A stretch of DNA of 64,000 bases from Takakia lepidozioides (lineage: Eukaryota > Streptophyta > Takakiopsida > Takakiales > Takakiaceae): assembly GCA_030704615.1 (NCBI GenBank), contig CM060732.1, positions 18,166,001-18,230,000 of the forward strand, written 5' to 3'. This document shows, piece after piece, positions 46,850 through 57,383 of this stretch. The position numbers and the translations under genes were made by a program. The notes under the pieces were generated by a model. The model was not told the DNA's origin. It saw only the letters and a program-made list of their open reading frames with translations, and ran no database searches. The first letter of the stretch is position 1. Every line of letters starts with the position of its first letter.

Positions 46850-48137
46850 CCTGTACCGTCTCGGTAGGCAGAGAGACCATTGAGGGAAGTGTACTCCGCA
46901 CTCTGCGTTGCTCAGCCAGAGCCAAGCTGATAATCCAGGTCAAGCAATTGAGATCCATTGCTTGCCCCAACACTTGACGACGTGATGCCTCAGAAAGAGA
47001 CGACACCGCCGTGGTACCAGTGGTAAAACCCATTGCCCGCTCACGCTCGTCAGCATTAGGCTCCACTAACTGCTGCAACTGAGCATCCCACAGGAGGCCA
47101 GGTCCACTATCCCGGAAAGCATGCGATCCTGGGAAGCTGAGCAGTGTAGGTAATGCTGCTCGTGGTTGACCCACCTTGTGACCACTGCCAAAGGCGAACG
47201 GTCATCGTGTCTCACACGCTGAGACTGCCTCCCTGTGTCCAGAATGTTATCCACTGTGAGATGTGCTGGCCGCTGCACCCCATCAAATGCGCTTGAGCAG
47301 TGCGGGTGGCATCAAGTTAGTCCACCATAGCCGTGGACGATGAGCCCGTGACCCCACTGTAGCTGCATCTAGCAACACTGCTGACCCAAGCCACGACCGG
47401 ACTTGATGCACACTGGCCATCACCCTGGCCCGAGAATCGCCCATCAGTGGCACATTCTCCAAGATGTATGCTGGAGATAGCTTGATGAAGCTGCAAGTGG
47501 CGCAAAACCCGCACCATCTCCCAAAACAGACCCGACCTCGAGTCTCGCAATCCATTGCCATGCCCGGCTGATGAATGCCCTTGGCAGGGCCAACCTGCCA
47601 CTACCAGATCAATGGAGCCAACCCGCTCCAAATCCTGCGCCCCCCAGCAACGAAATGTCTGCTGGCAAGGCCTGCTGATATCCACGAATTGCAGACACCG
47701 ACAACAACTCAGGTACCGCTGCACCAACTGAGCAACATGGCGAAGTGAAACGCGTCGTGCAGTCTCATCCCTCTCCACATACAGGTAACGCCGAACTCGT
47801 ACACCTGCCTGTAACACAGCAGCCAATCCGGTGCTGATCCCGCCAAACAAGTCCAGAAGACAAATGCCTTCATCCGGATACTGCCACACATAGGTGTGGT
47901 GTCCAATGGAGACAATTGAGGTGGTCCTGGTGCAATCCCCACACTCTCCTCCTCTCCTGACGGTACAAAAGCCTCCACCCAGGCTTGTTGCACCCGTCGA
48001 TCAGCATCCCGCTGCAAATCCTTGCTCGTGCCCCACAATGGAGTCTGAGCAACCATGGTAGGCAACTCCGCCATACCATACATGTCATCCTGCTCTCCCG
48101 GGAGGTGGTACATCCTCTGAATGAGCATTGCCCTCAA
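46850..48137 (-). CDS. C5-cytosine DNA methyltransferase domain inside Ty3/gypsy pol
   Basis: Between protease and RT. In canonical order: motif I CLLDLFGGISTGLAAVLQAG (about 47,803-47,862; AdoMet binding); motif IV VVAGWPCQGHS (about 47,573-47,605; Pro-Cys catalytic nucleophile present); motif VI YILENVP (about 47,447-47,470; Glu-Asn-Val); motif VIII-like GSRAHRPRLWWTNLM (about 47,310-47,355); motifs IX/X EPNADERERAMGF and SEASRRQVLGQAMDLNCLTW (about 46,940-47,070). The unpermuted order and the ERERxMGF / LGQAM pattern recall DNMT3-type enzymes rather than permuted DRMs (tentative). Shifts near 47,480, 47,280 and 47,900 break the frame, but all key motif residues are present. It would transfer a methyl group from AdoMet to cytosine C5. 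Confidence 0.88.
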
Positions 48138-48641
48138 GCAACTCTCTAGGCCAACTCACTGCCGCTGTGAATGCTGCTAGTGTCGGCATCTTGCCTCGCT
48201 GGGCAACCGCAACTCCTCCTATGAACGTCACAGGGAGCTGCACACGCCGGCCCTCCCCTGACTGCCATGCAGGCCTATAGGAAGCTGACTCCTCCCAAAA
48301 ATCCAGGGTGAAGCCCATGGGGTACAACACTGCCCCACCAACCAGGACATCGTATGAGACCGCGTCTGTCACAATGGCCTTGGCTCGCATCACTGAGCCA
48401 TCTGTAGGGTGATCCGGCCGTAGTCTGATAGCCAACTCACGCCGTGTCATGCCCCGAGCCTGCTCCGATCCTCCCAGAGACGTCTGTATCTGGAAAGGAC
48501 AAGGCTCCATATCCGCCTCCGTGAGGCCCAAGCCTGCAATAGCAGCTCTGCCCCAGCATCAATGGCTGAGCTCCCGAGTCCAACAAGACCCGCAGTGGCC
48601 GGTACCTCTTGCCTGCCGGTCCACTCAAACAGAAAATGCAT
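48085..48641 (-). CDS. Retroviral-type aspartic protease (Ty3/gypsy)
   Basis: Frame 48,437-48,628 reads LRVLLDSGAQPLMLG, the Asp-Ser-Gly active site of retropepsins. The neighbouring frame 48,085-48,531 continues the fold with AIVTDAVSYDVLVGGAVLYP (flap and C-terminal strand region), then MGFTLDFWEESASYRPAWQS. One frameshift lies between them (about 48,510). The protease would cleave the gag-pol polyprotein. It sits directly before the methyltransferase, so that domain would be released or retained by this enzyme. Confidence 0.75.
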
Positions 48642-48875
48642 CCTGGTTGTCTAACATGACAACTCCAGGTGTCACCATGGCGCGCTCAATGGCTGGCCTA
48701 GCTGGCAGCTCCATCAACCTGGCAGCTGCAGCTTGCCATGGCGCCGCCGTGGCAGTCTTGACCCTCAAATCCGAGGATCCCTCCGGCACTACACCTCCCA
48801 CTATCTCCGCAGAAGATGAAGTAACCTCCCCACTCTCACAGAGTGTAGCTGCCAGCCTGAACACCTCAGCTGGTC

Positions 48876-50785
48876 TTACCCCGGCGTCGCAATCATGGTA
48901 GCCGAGAACAATGGAGCCTGGCACACAGATGTGGCCGCTCCTAGCAGCACACTAGCTGCCGTAGCCTTGGCAACACTAGGTAGTGGTGCTACCCGTGTAG
49001 CTCTCCCCAATGGCATAGTAACCTCCGCCTCGGTAACAGTCGGGCGAGAACTAGGTGCCATGGATGGCGTCGACACTGTCTCCGCCAATGTGAATGACTG
49101 AGGAAGCCTAGCCTGACGGCTTGCCTCCCCACGCTGTGGATCCAACTCCACCTCTGCACCTCGTGGCTCAGGAACTCGTGCTGCTCCTCGAGTCACGGCT
49201 GCAGCAGACTCCACCTGCACTAGTGGTAGTGCTGCTCCACACATGAATCCCATGCCTCCCATATCTCCTCCCTCAGGAGCAGGAGGTGGACCATCCGGCC
49301 TTAGAGCCGGTACCACCTGAGCTGTAGCCATGGCAGCGAGCCTCTGCTCTAGCTGCTGAAGCCGGTTGGCCATGCCTTGGTCAACACCCTGACCTCCGCG
49401 TCCTTGGCCATGTTGAGCTTGCCCTTGGCCTCGTGGCTGGCCACCTCGTCCTCTCTGGGCTGCTCCACCTCGCCCCCGGCCACCATTGTTCCCTTGGAAC
49501 TGGCCTGGGCGCAACTCAGGATGCAAACCATAACACTGGGCCTCTCCATGCCCGTGCTTGCCACAATGCCCACACTGCAACTGTGCAGGCTGTGCATGTG
49601 CCGGCCCTTTGCCTCCCTCTGGGCAATCCTTCTTGACATGGGGTCCTCCACATGTCCAGCACACCACATCCGCCCGTTGTTGGCCAGCAAATGAAGGGAG
49701 AGACCCCTGCATCTGAGGTCCTCTCTGCCCTTCCCTGAGCTTCACCTGAGCCCCTTGTTGCCTTGAGCACGTTGAGGTAGTGGTTGGCTAGGAGCACCAC
49801 TACCCCGTGGTGTCTCCTTAGCAAATCCCACCATGACCACTTCGTTCCTCCACCATGTTGAGCTCTATCCGCTCTGCCAGCAAAAACACATTTGCTAAGG
49901 TGGGTTGGGCCGCTTGTAGGAGAGTTGCATCCCGCACCCTTCTCCTCAGCTCCTTGTCCAATATCCCATACCAGAATTGGACTGCCTGAGCTTCCGTAAC
50001 CCCTTGGGTTACATTTATCAAGCGCCTCATGCGAGTGAAAGCCTCCCTCAAGCTCTCGGTCGGCTTCCGTTGGAACTCTTGCAAGCTCCGCAACTTCTCT
50101 GTCCTCACCCCTTGGTAGTTCCCTCTCAACTCTTCGAAGAACTCCACAACAGGGTTGAAGGCAGGCACGGGTGCTAGTGCTGGTGCGGTAGTGGCTTGGG
50201 TGGACGTCGTAGCTACTGTACCACCAGTCCCACTGCTGCTTGCTGAAGCTGCCGGTGCAGCGGCAGGTGTAGCCACTGCCCTCGTGGCTCTAGTGCCCCT
50301 AGTGATGGAGACATAGTCGGGTGACCAGTACATCCTCCACTCCTCGATCTCAACCTCATGCCCCCCCCGCCTGAACTCATGGTAATCATCCATAGGCGGC
50401 CCCTCAAGGTGCTGAAACAGCCCTTCCATGCCATGAAAGGCGTAAATAGTTGTGGATTGCGCATTTGCTGCAAATCACACCAACTATCAAACTCTTGGAT
50501 AAAATCATCCAACTCGATGGTGCCCACCGCCCCAGAGTACCTTCGTGGCCCCTTGGTAGCTCCATACATCTCCTCCATTGTGTCCCCAAACAATGGCAAA
50601 GAAACAACTTGCACCGCCGGTATGAGTCCTCCTGATTCACAATCCGAATCAGAACCTTCCGTAGAAGACACAGGAGGTGAAGGTGGCCTAAACCGCACAC
50701 CTCGTCTCGTGTACCCACTAGTATCGCTAGTGCTCGAACCGGCACTGTCCCCAGCAACTAGTGGCACCTCCGTGTTGACACTCAA
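48876..50785 (-). CDS. Gag polyprotein with two CCHC zinc knuckles (Ty3/gypsy)
   Basis: Frames 50,213-50,785, 49,818-50,429 and 48,876-49,745 make up gag. The N-terminus (SVNTEVPLVAGDSAGSSTSD) lacks an in-frame ATG after the last stop, so the true start is uncertain. The capsid-like part has YSGAVGTIELDDFIQEFDSW and FNPVVEFFEELRGNYQGVRT, then KLRSLQEFQRKPTESLREAF. The nucleocapsid part has VCWTCGGPHVKKDC and LQCGHCGKHGHGEAQCYG, the second a standard Cys-x2-Cys-x4-His-x4-Cys knuckle. An RG/GQ-rich region follows. Two shifts break the frame. Confidence 0.85.
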
Positions 50786-50830
50786 CCGGTCATGAACATG
50801 TCCCTAACCCCCTCTCCACAAGGTAACCGG

Positions 50831-51430
50831 GTAGAGAACCTGTTGCGGCTTATGGTTTGGAATACTAAGTTCCTAACATAGCCTACACCTGTACCTGCAT
50901 CCACCGCAAGCACTCCTATGGTTGGCTGGTCATCACCTCCAACCTCACCACAGGAGAAACAATGATGGTCTGGCTGGTCATCACCCCAGCCTCACCATCG
51001 ACAGCATGCTCTAGGACTGGCCGGTGATCAAATCCGGACCAATCACCTATAAAAACAAGCGCCCACACAAAACTAGCATGGCGCACAGTCAAGCATGCAG
51101 GTATGGAGGGGATCCAAACACAAGAAATCAGAACGACAACTCCCCCACACCAAAAACAACTCCACGGTGTTGCTCCTGCAAGGACACCCCAGCCCAAACC
51201 CGGACTGACTCTTGCCTCCACCTACGGAAAGGTCTTGGCCTAATGAGAGGTGGAAACTACGAGGAAGAGAAGCTAAAGCAATGCCTAACCCAGCATGCCC
51301 TCATCCCAACACTCTTCCTCTCCTCTCTTCCCTCACTTGCATGACCATGGGAATATCATGAAGATACTCCTCAAACCGCCCTCCACGAGCTTCAAAATTC
51401 GGCCTTCCAACCACATGCCAGTCCTTAGGC
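50831..51430. other. 5' flank of the Ty3 element with a plus-strand CCAAT/TATA pair
   Basis: No LTR copy is recognisable. On the plus strand ACCAATCACCTATAAAAAC (about 51,037-51,055) combines a CCAAT box and TATA box about ten bases apart, pointing toward the minisatellite and away from the retrotransposon genes. GGCTGGTCATCACC occurs twice (about 50,922 and 50,971), the second time in near-identical context. No gene recognised. Confidence 0.4.
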
Positions 51431-51539
51431 AGTCCACCAGTGCCTCCACGAGTCAGCACAGGCCGTCCACAGGTCAACACGGGCCACCACAGACCAGCAC
51501 AGGCCCACACAGCTCACTGGTCACAGCCGTCACAATCCC

Positions 51540-52520
51540 AGGCCAGGGCCCAGCCTGTCATAGCCCTCACAGCCCCACACGCCTGTCACAGCCCCGCACA
51601 CCCCACAGCCCGTCACACAGCTCGCCACATCCCCTCACCCATCAAGCACGGCCCACACAGCCCCTCACAGCCCGTCACAGCCCCAAAGGCCTCAGGCACG
51701 GCTTGTCACAGCCCGTCAAGCCCGTCACAGCCCAAAGGCCATGGGCTCCTGTCACAGGGCCCCACAGCCACTGGGCACAGCCAGTCACACCCCGCACAGC
51801 CCGTCACAGCCCCCACAGGCCACTGGGCATACCTGTCACAGCCCGTCATGGCACAGCCTGTCACAGGCCCCTCACAGCCCCACAGCCCCACAGGCCACTG
51901 GGCACAGCCTGTCACAGCCCCTCACAGCCCCAAAAGCCACGGGCACACCCGTCACATCCCGTCACAGCCCGTCAGCCCCACAGGCCTCAGGCACGGCCTG
52001 TCACAGCCCCTCACAGCCCATCACCCAAACAGCCCCAAAGCCATGGGCACGCCCGTCACAGAGCCCCCACAGGCCTCAGTCACGGCCCTGTCACAGCCCC
52101 AAAGGCCATGGGCACAGCCTGTCACAGCCCCTCACAGCCCGTCACAGCCCCAAATGCCATGGGCACAGCCCGTCACAGCCTCACATGCCACTGGGCACAG
52201 CCTGTCACAGCCCCTCACAGCCCGTCACAGCCCCACAGGCCTCAGGCACGGCCTGACACAGCCCCTCACAGCCCGTCACAGCCCCAAAGGCCTCAGGCAT
52301 GGCCTATCACAGCCCCTCACAGCCCGTCACAGCCTCAAAGGCCTCAGGCACGGCCTGTCACAGCCCCTCACAGCCCATCACAGCCCCAAAGGCCATGGGC
52401 ACAGCCTGTCACAGCCTGTCACAGCCCCTCACAGCCTCAAAGGCCTCAGGCACGGCTTGTCACAGCCCCTCACAGCCCATCATAGCCCCAAAGGCCATGG
52501 GCACAGCCCGTCACAGCCCC
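51540..52520. repeat. 51-bp minisatellite (CACAGCCC-rich)
   Basis: The core unit is about 51 bases long, with the words GGCCTCAGGCACGGCCTGT, CACAGCCCCTCACAGCCC and GTCACAGCCCCAAA. A variant swaps in GGCCATGGGCACAGCCTGT. It is repeated about 15-20 times with partial units. Because 51 is divisible by three and the unit lacks stops, two overlapping plus-strand frames stay open for nearly 400 codons each. The frames encode 17-residue repeats (HSPKGLRHGLSQPLTAR in one). Equal openness in two frames argues that this is a by-product, not a gene. Confidence 0.85.
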
Positions 52521-52529
52521 ATCCATGGC

Positions 52530-53025
52530 CGCTCTGGCAGTTTAGCCATTTTTCCAAGGGGTTTAGCCACGCCAAGCTAGGGTTTGTGTCTCTTGGACTC
52601 TAGGCTTCTTTCCACCGAGCTATGGCGGCTGTGAGGAAATCAACAAGGTATTCTTGCTCTATCGGCTCCCACACCACCATAGTAGCCCTAAGCCATGAGG
52701 TGGTTGCCACAAACCAAGCCTTCTTTCTCACTTAGCCTCCCCAAACACGCCACTAAACTCAATGGCAAACAACCAAGCCCTGCTGGTTCCCAGCCCTTGT
52801 GAGCACTCATTCAAGCACTCTCCTTGGCCATAGCATCTGTCTTAGAGCCTATTCCAGCCCCCTACACCTGCTGCTTCAAGAGTTGCGCTCCCTTCAAGCT
52901 TGAAGTTGAAACCCCAACTCACATAGGCCCTACAAGTGCTTTTCTTTCACTCCAAGTGGAAACCAGCCCTAGACCTTCCGTTCTAGCTCTCTAAAGCTTG
53001 AAAACAAGAGCTTCACCAGAGACAA
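52530..53025. other. Spacer before the zinc-knuckle ORF
   Basis: No gene recognised. AGCCCT and AAGCTTGAA words recur (52,895-53,005), and AAGCTTGAAGTTGAAAC and AAGCTTGAAAACAAG are similar, but there is no ordered repeat. It may be the degraded 5' part of the element that holds the next ORF. Confidence 0.4.
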
Positions 53026-54003
53026 TGGTGTGCCCAAGTTGGTTGTTCTGATGCGGAAACTAAGCCAATAGGCTCGTCCATCAAGTTGCCAATGTTAGAT
53101 GATTCATACATCGTGGTAGCTATCCGCGAGGAGCTCATCTCCACGATTTGCTTTGTTTGCGACGGCGAAGGTCATGTGCAATCTGACTGTCCCAAAATCA
53201 ACAGGCAAAACATCTCCGACGCTGCCAAGCACCCCTTTCCACAAACAGAAGTAGTTGGCTCCTCATACAAGACTGCTGCTCAGGCCACTCACGCTCCAGT
53301 CACCATGAAATCAGACGTGGAGGTCCCTCATCAGGGCCAGACTTCTAAAATAAGGAAGAGAAACGGAGAGAAGTCCGGGTCGTGGATACACCCAAACCGC
53401 CCATATGATCTACATCATGTCAGAGTGAAGGACGCTTGGGCATCTTTTCCTTTCTCTGAGGAGGAGCTGCAATTTTTGGATAGCACAAGTCTTGCAATTG
53501 CTTTCCTAGAACTGCACACTTTCACCATAAATCCTCTCACTGGATGGGCCCCCGGATCAGCATATGCGCGAGATAGGGCAGCTATTTGTGTAACTCCTCT
53601 GGTTTACACCCTTTCTGACGATTACACAAATTATTGCTTGCCAGAGGACGGGGAGGGTTTCCGCTTTGCATGGGTTTCTAAGCCCCTGGCCAAGGATTTG
53701 GGTGTCGGAAGTGTGAAGGATATCACTCTCTTCCTCACCAGCCAGATCCTCAGGGAGTTCTTCCCCCATATATCTCTATCTCTATCTCACATTCATGACA
53801 TAGGCATCATGGTAGAGAACAATGTTGCCCTTGTCAATTTGGCAGTTATACATGTGCTCCCAATCTTCCATGTTATCGACTTGGGACAGGCCTCAAGCAA
53901 GCCTATCAATGGGGTATGGGTGGACAAATTTGGCTTGTCTTGTAGGGTCAACAACCCTAATGCCTGGGCACGCAGTTCCCTAATCATGGAAGAAGGTATT
54001 TGA
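53026..54003 (+). pseudogene. LINE-type ORF1-like protein with CCHC zinc knuckle
   Basis: A 305-codon frame (from an ATG at 53,086, open further upstream to about 53,026) contains ICFVCDGEGHVQSDCP, a Cys-x2-Cys-x4-His-x4-Cys knuckle, near residue 23. A polar linker follows, then an ordered part (AWASFPFSEEELQFLDSTSL, FLELHTFTINPLTGWAPGSA, RFAWVSKPLAKDLGVGSVKD). Plant L1-type ORF1 proteins have a single knuckle after a substrate-binding domain; here that N-terminal domain is missing. The C-terminal part matches nothing I recognise. A retroelement RNA-binding protein is the most likely identity. Confidence 0.45.
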
Positions 54004-54243
54004 ATGGTAGCAGAATTGGCAAGTTTGCCAAAGCTCAAAGGCTTGGCAATGCAGGCTGTGCAGGAAGGCAGGAGTGTGGTTTCATCAACAACAAGGAGTT
54101 GGTGATATACAACAACACAGACATGGTGCTCTCCTCCAATGGGGCACACACAGCCTAGCAGGACAGGTGCATGACGAGTGAGGTTGGCACCTACAGGGTA
54201 GCAAAATTATAGTAAGAAATCATAATAAAATGGAATTCTAGCA

Positions 54244-54895
54244 ATGGCAGAGCCGGAGAACCAGTCGAAGGACAACTCCTTGATTCTGGGATTGACAGAC
54301 CATGTGACACTAGAATGCGTTGCACGGGTGCTTCGCTCTTATTATTTACCGTTGAAAGGTGGTTGTAAGAAATGGCATAATGCGCTAGCAGTGGTTGATG
54401 ATGAAGGCCGCAACGATGTCCTTGAGACTCGCAAACGGGTAGAGATCAAGGAGGAATGGGTTTACATATTGGCTGGGCCTGCACACAATGTACAGCCTCA
54501 TAAGTGCACGGAAGTGGTGGGCGTTTGATTCCGTTAGTACGCGTTGGTGTTGTCTGCTTGACTACCCTGTGGAGTATACCTTTGAAGTTTCTGACAAGGA
54601 GTCGGCAGTTACATGAACTCAACTTTTGGTTTGCGGACAGTACCCTAGAGGCTACATGGTATGGAGGTATGATTTAGAACTCAACGAATAGTCTTCAACG
54701 CCAAGAATGATTCAAGATCGATGTCTTTTTGACTCGGCAAATGTGGGCAAATATGTCTATTTGTACTGGAAGTCTTAGCAATAGATGACTCTCAAAGCAA
54801 TCAAGTGCTACAACTCGCTACTTCAAGCATGGGAACCTCTCCCCGATCTCAACATAGCACGGGAAAGGGAGCTAATGGGAAAACAAGGATAAATG
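54244..54895 (+). pseudogene. F-box/kelch-repeat protein, decayed fragment
   Basis: The 94-codon frame starts at an ATG (54,244) and contains LILGLTDHVTLECVARVLRS, then LKGGCKKWHNAL, the plant F-box pattern (xLPDDVALECLARV...VCxxW) seen in F-box/kelch proteins, and EEWVYILAGP, typical of the link to the first kelch repeat. Downstream in other frames are KWWAFDSVSTRWCCL, VSDKESAV, TQLLVCGQYPRGYMVWRYDL (about 54,620-54,680) and CYNSLLQAWEPLPDLNIAR (about 54,808-54,866), all matching kelch-repeat positions. At least three indels or stops disrupt it. Intact relatives are SCF ubiquitin-ligase substrate receptors. Confidence 0.75.
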
Positions 54896-54945
54896 TGAAC
54901 CGCTGGATTTTGGTTGATCAAGGGTAACGATCCCCACTTCCCAAA

Positions 54946-55140
54946 CGGATGAATGACATGGATGATGAGCAACATTCATGAGGACTTAAAACGGCTCATG
55001 TATCAATGTAAGTTGGTCATGTCCCTGGATGGATGAAAGTTACAGATGGATGAAAATTATGAGGAAGAATAAAAATGGATGAAATCAGCGGATGGAACCA
55101 TGGATGGATGACAATGGATGGAGGAAAAACACGTGGTTCG
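54946..55140. repeat. GGATGA-rich stretch
   Basis: GGATGA or GGATGG occurs about 12 times within 200 bases at irregular spacing (for example ATGGATGGATGACAATGGATGG near 55,100). The word is shared with the palindromes in the 13-14 kb units, but here it is mostly in one orientation. Confidence 0.55.
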
Positions 55141-55149
55141 ATCTGGTCC

Positions 55150-57380
55150 GTTCAGGTGGAGGGCGCAGATCTGAAGGATTAAAAAAAATAAAAAATCTTA
55201 TATTAATGGATACTCTAGGGAAAACTAATTAAAAACTTTAACTAGGTGTCGGTGCTTAAATGCACCAGTGGTGATTTATTATTTTTTTGAGAAAGGGATG
55301 GATGATAGCCGTCAAAACAAATGACGGATGGAGGGTGACGGGCTGCTATAAATCAGCCGGCGAAAGGGAGAACACGGACAATCTAGTTCTTATTTCTCTC
55401 GCTCCCTCTCTTCCTCTTCACTCTCTCCCTCTTCGCTCTCTCCCTCTTTGCTCTCTCCCTCTTCGCTCTCTTTCTTCATTTTAGTGTATGCTAGATGTGG
55501 TAGTGAGAGGGTAGTGAAGAAGAAAGGTGTATAGTGAACTGTTTTGGATCAAATATTACAGCCACAAGTCGTTGGGATCAAGGTGCCGTCTTAGTTGAAG
55601 TGAGTAGTGTGGTACACCGAGACGTGCATGATTGAATTAGAGAAGCTTCTTATTGTCTAGATTTCCTTTGAGTTGTTCGTGTACATACCTCTATATAATC
55701 TGATCGGTCGTCCGTACCCTAGCAACTCATATCAGTTCCGTGAGCAGAATTCATCAAACCTGCACCACCAGCGACATCAATTTGGGACTAGTACTCGGGT
55801 GAGCACCGTGTGGGAAGATCTACCTCGAATAGTTGATTAATTTGTATAAGACTACCCTCTATACCTACCTGGAGTTCTATGGAGACAAACTCGAGTCTGA
55901 ATTTCAGATATCCCAGACCATCCTAGATTTACACCGAGCTAAGGGAAACGACCTTGGAAATCTAGCACTCCGAAGCTACAGCCAAATCGTTTTAAAGAAG
56001 TGTCTCGTCTTGGTTGTTTGTTTTCTTTTTCTTCTTTCTTCCCTGTTCTGTTCTCTTCTATCCTTTCCAGGTAACGAGCCTTGGGTACTTGAATTGAAGG
56101 CGGCTGGTCATCAGAATACCGCCCTATCGATTTTCAACTGGGAAGTCATATCAGGATGTGACTTAGTTTGTCTTCTTGTTGGCCCAACACATCAAGTATT
56201 ATTGATTAAATTACTAACTTCAAGCTGAGACCTTAATTAGTGTTTGGATGATCTAGAAGAGGTGCTTATTGAAGCTCATAGAAGGAAGAATGTTAATGGG
56301 AATTTGATTCAAATTTAAGGAAAACAAGTGGTGAGTGCAGAATTAGGAATTTTTGAACAGGGTCAATTCTTGACTACAAAATAGTTTTGTTATTATTACG
56401 AGCAGCCACGATTTGAGCTAAAACCTTTTTATGGACCTTGATTCACAAACTAAATCCAAAATCTTTTGAGTAAAGCTTAGGTTAGAGCTTCTGCTTTACA
56501 GCAAGTAAATTGAAGAATGTAGTAGGGACTTATGAATTTTTGAAAACAGGGAATTCTAACTGCCAGGCCATGTTAAAGAGTGAGATATGACTATTGTGTT
56601 TAAATAACTAAAAGAAACCCTCTTATAACAACATCTCTAGGTTATATTGATGGTTAGTCTGGTAGTTTACACTTCAGGGGTTGGGGTTCAACTCTTGCCG
56701 GCTGCAACGTATTTGGTTTTGCTCATTTGTTCATAACCTTTGTAATAGCCCTATAAGTACTTAGATAGACAGGTTGGCTTTGAATATAACTTGAGGGATT
56801 TGTCGATTAGAGAGGTTACATTCGAGGTTGGGGTTTCGTATCCCAATAGCCGCCACATTGCTTCCCTATAGTTGGTTTTGATTATCTCCTTTTATTTTGG
56901 TTATATTAATATTGTTTGTTGGTCAGAATGATCTAAATAATTATATATTCTTGACTCACCTAAATTAATGGGTACTAGTAAAAACTAAATAAATCAGTAT
57001 CTCTATTTTTGAGCATATACATAAAGTTACTCAAAAATAAAAGAAATAATAAAGTTGGTTAATTGAAATTATTATTTTTGTTGTTTACTGAATAATTAAT
57101 ATTTACACTAGAATATCTCTCCTCTAAAATAACCATAACCTTTTATATCGAGGGTAATTATACATTCGCATTACTGATTTCTGGACTATTATTTTCGTAA
57201 ATACGTCAATGAGTTAGTACTAACTGTTGGTTACAAATTACAAACACAAACACTTATAACATAGAAAATTTATCAATCCACACTAGCAGCACCCTTGGAG
57301 CTAGGCGGCGCCTTCGGGACCTAACCTGGCTCTGTCTAACACGAACCTTAAATAAGTATACAACTGTTAATGGGGTGCAT
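55150..57380. other. Spacer with one likely splice acceptor and a pyrimidine minisatellite
   Basis: At about 55,400-55,470 a 15-base unit (CTTCGCTCTCTCCCT) repeats four to five times. Around 56,010-56,070 a long polypyrimidine tract ends TCCTTTCCAG|GTAACG, a strong 3' splice site. The frame crossing it (55,833-56,228) is therefore probably two exon pieces, reading YTYLEFYGDKLESEFQIS before and NEPWVLELKAAGHQNTALSI after. I do not recognise the protein. The rest (56,250-57,380) is AT-rich without a supportable gene. Confidence 0.4.
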
Positions 57381-57383
57381 TAA

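Larger units (their letters stand above)
43344..50830 (-). mobile_element. Ty3/gypsy retrotransposon with C5-methyltransferase and PHD finger
   Basis: On the minus strand, in order from 50.8 to 43.6 kb: gag with two CCHC knuckles, aspartic protease, C5-cytosine methyltransferase, RT, RNase H, integrase and a C-terminal PHD finger. RT and RNase H precede integrase, which defines Ty3/gypsy order. Frames are interrupted by a few single-base shifts, so this copy looks non-functional as assembled. The 3' untranslated stretch 43,344-43,603 ends in a possible polypurine tract. No second LTR matching 42,657-43,343 is visible beyond 50.8 kb, so the element is incomplete or rearranged at its 5' end. 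Confidence 0.85.

Noticed and set aside
51295-52603. Two long plus-strand ORFs (396 and 387 codons)
   Set aside because: Both are translations of the same 51-bp minisatellite in different frames. The unit length and lack of stops explain the openness.
55990-56075. Hydrophobic, membrane-like segment in the 131-codon frame
   Set aside because: It is translated polypyrimidine tract ending in TTTCCAG, so it is better explained as the end of an intron.
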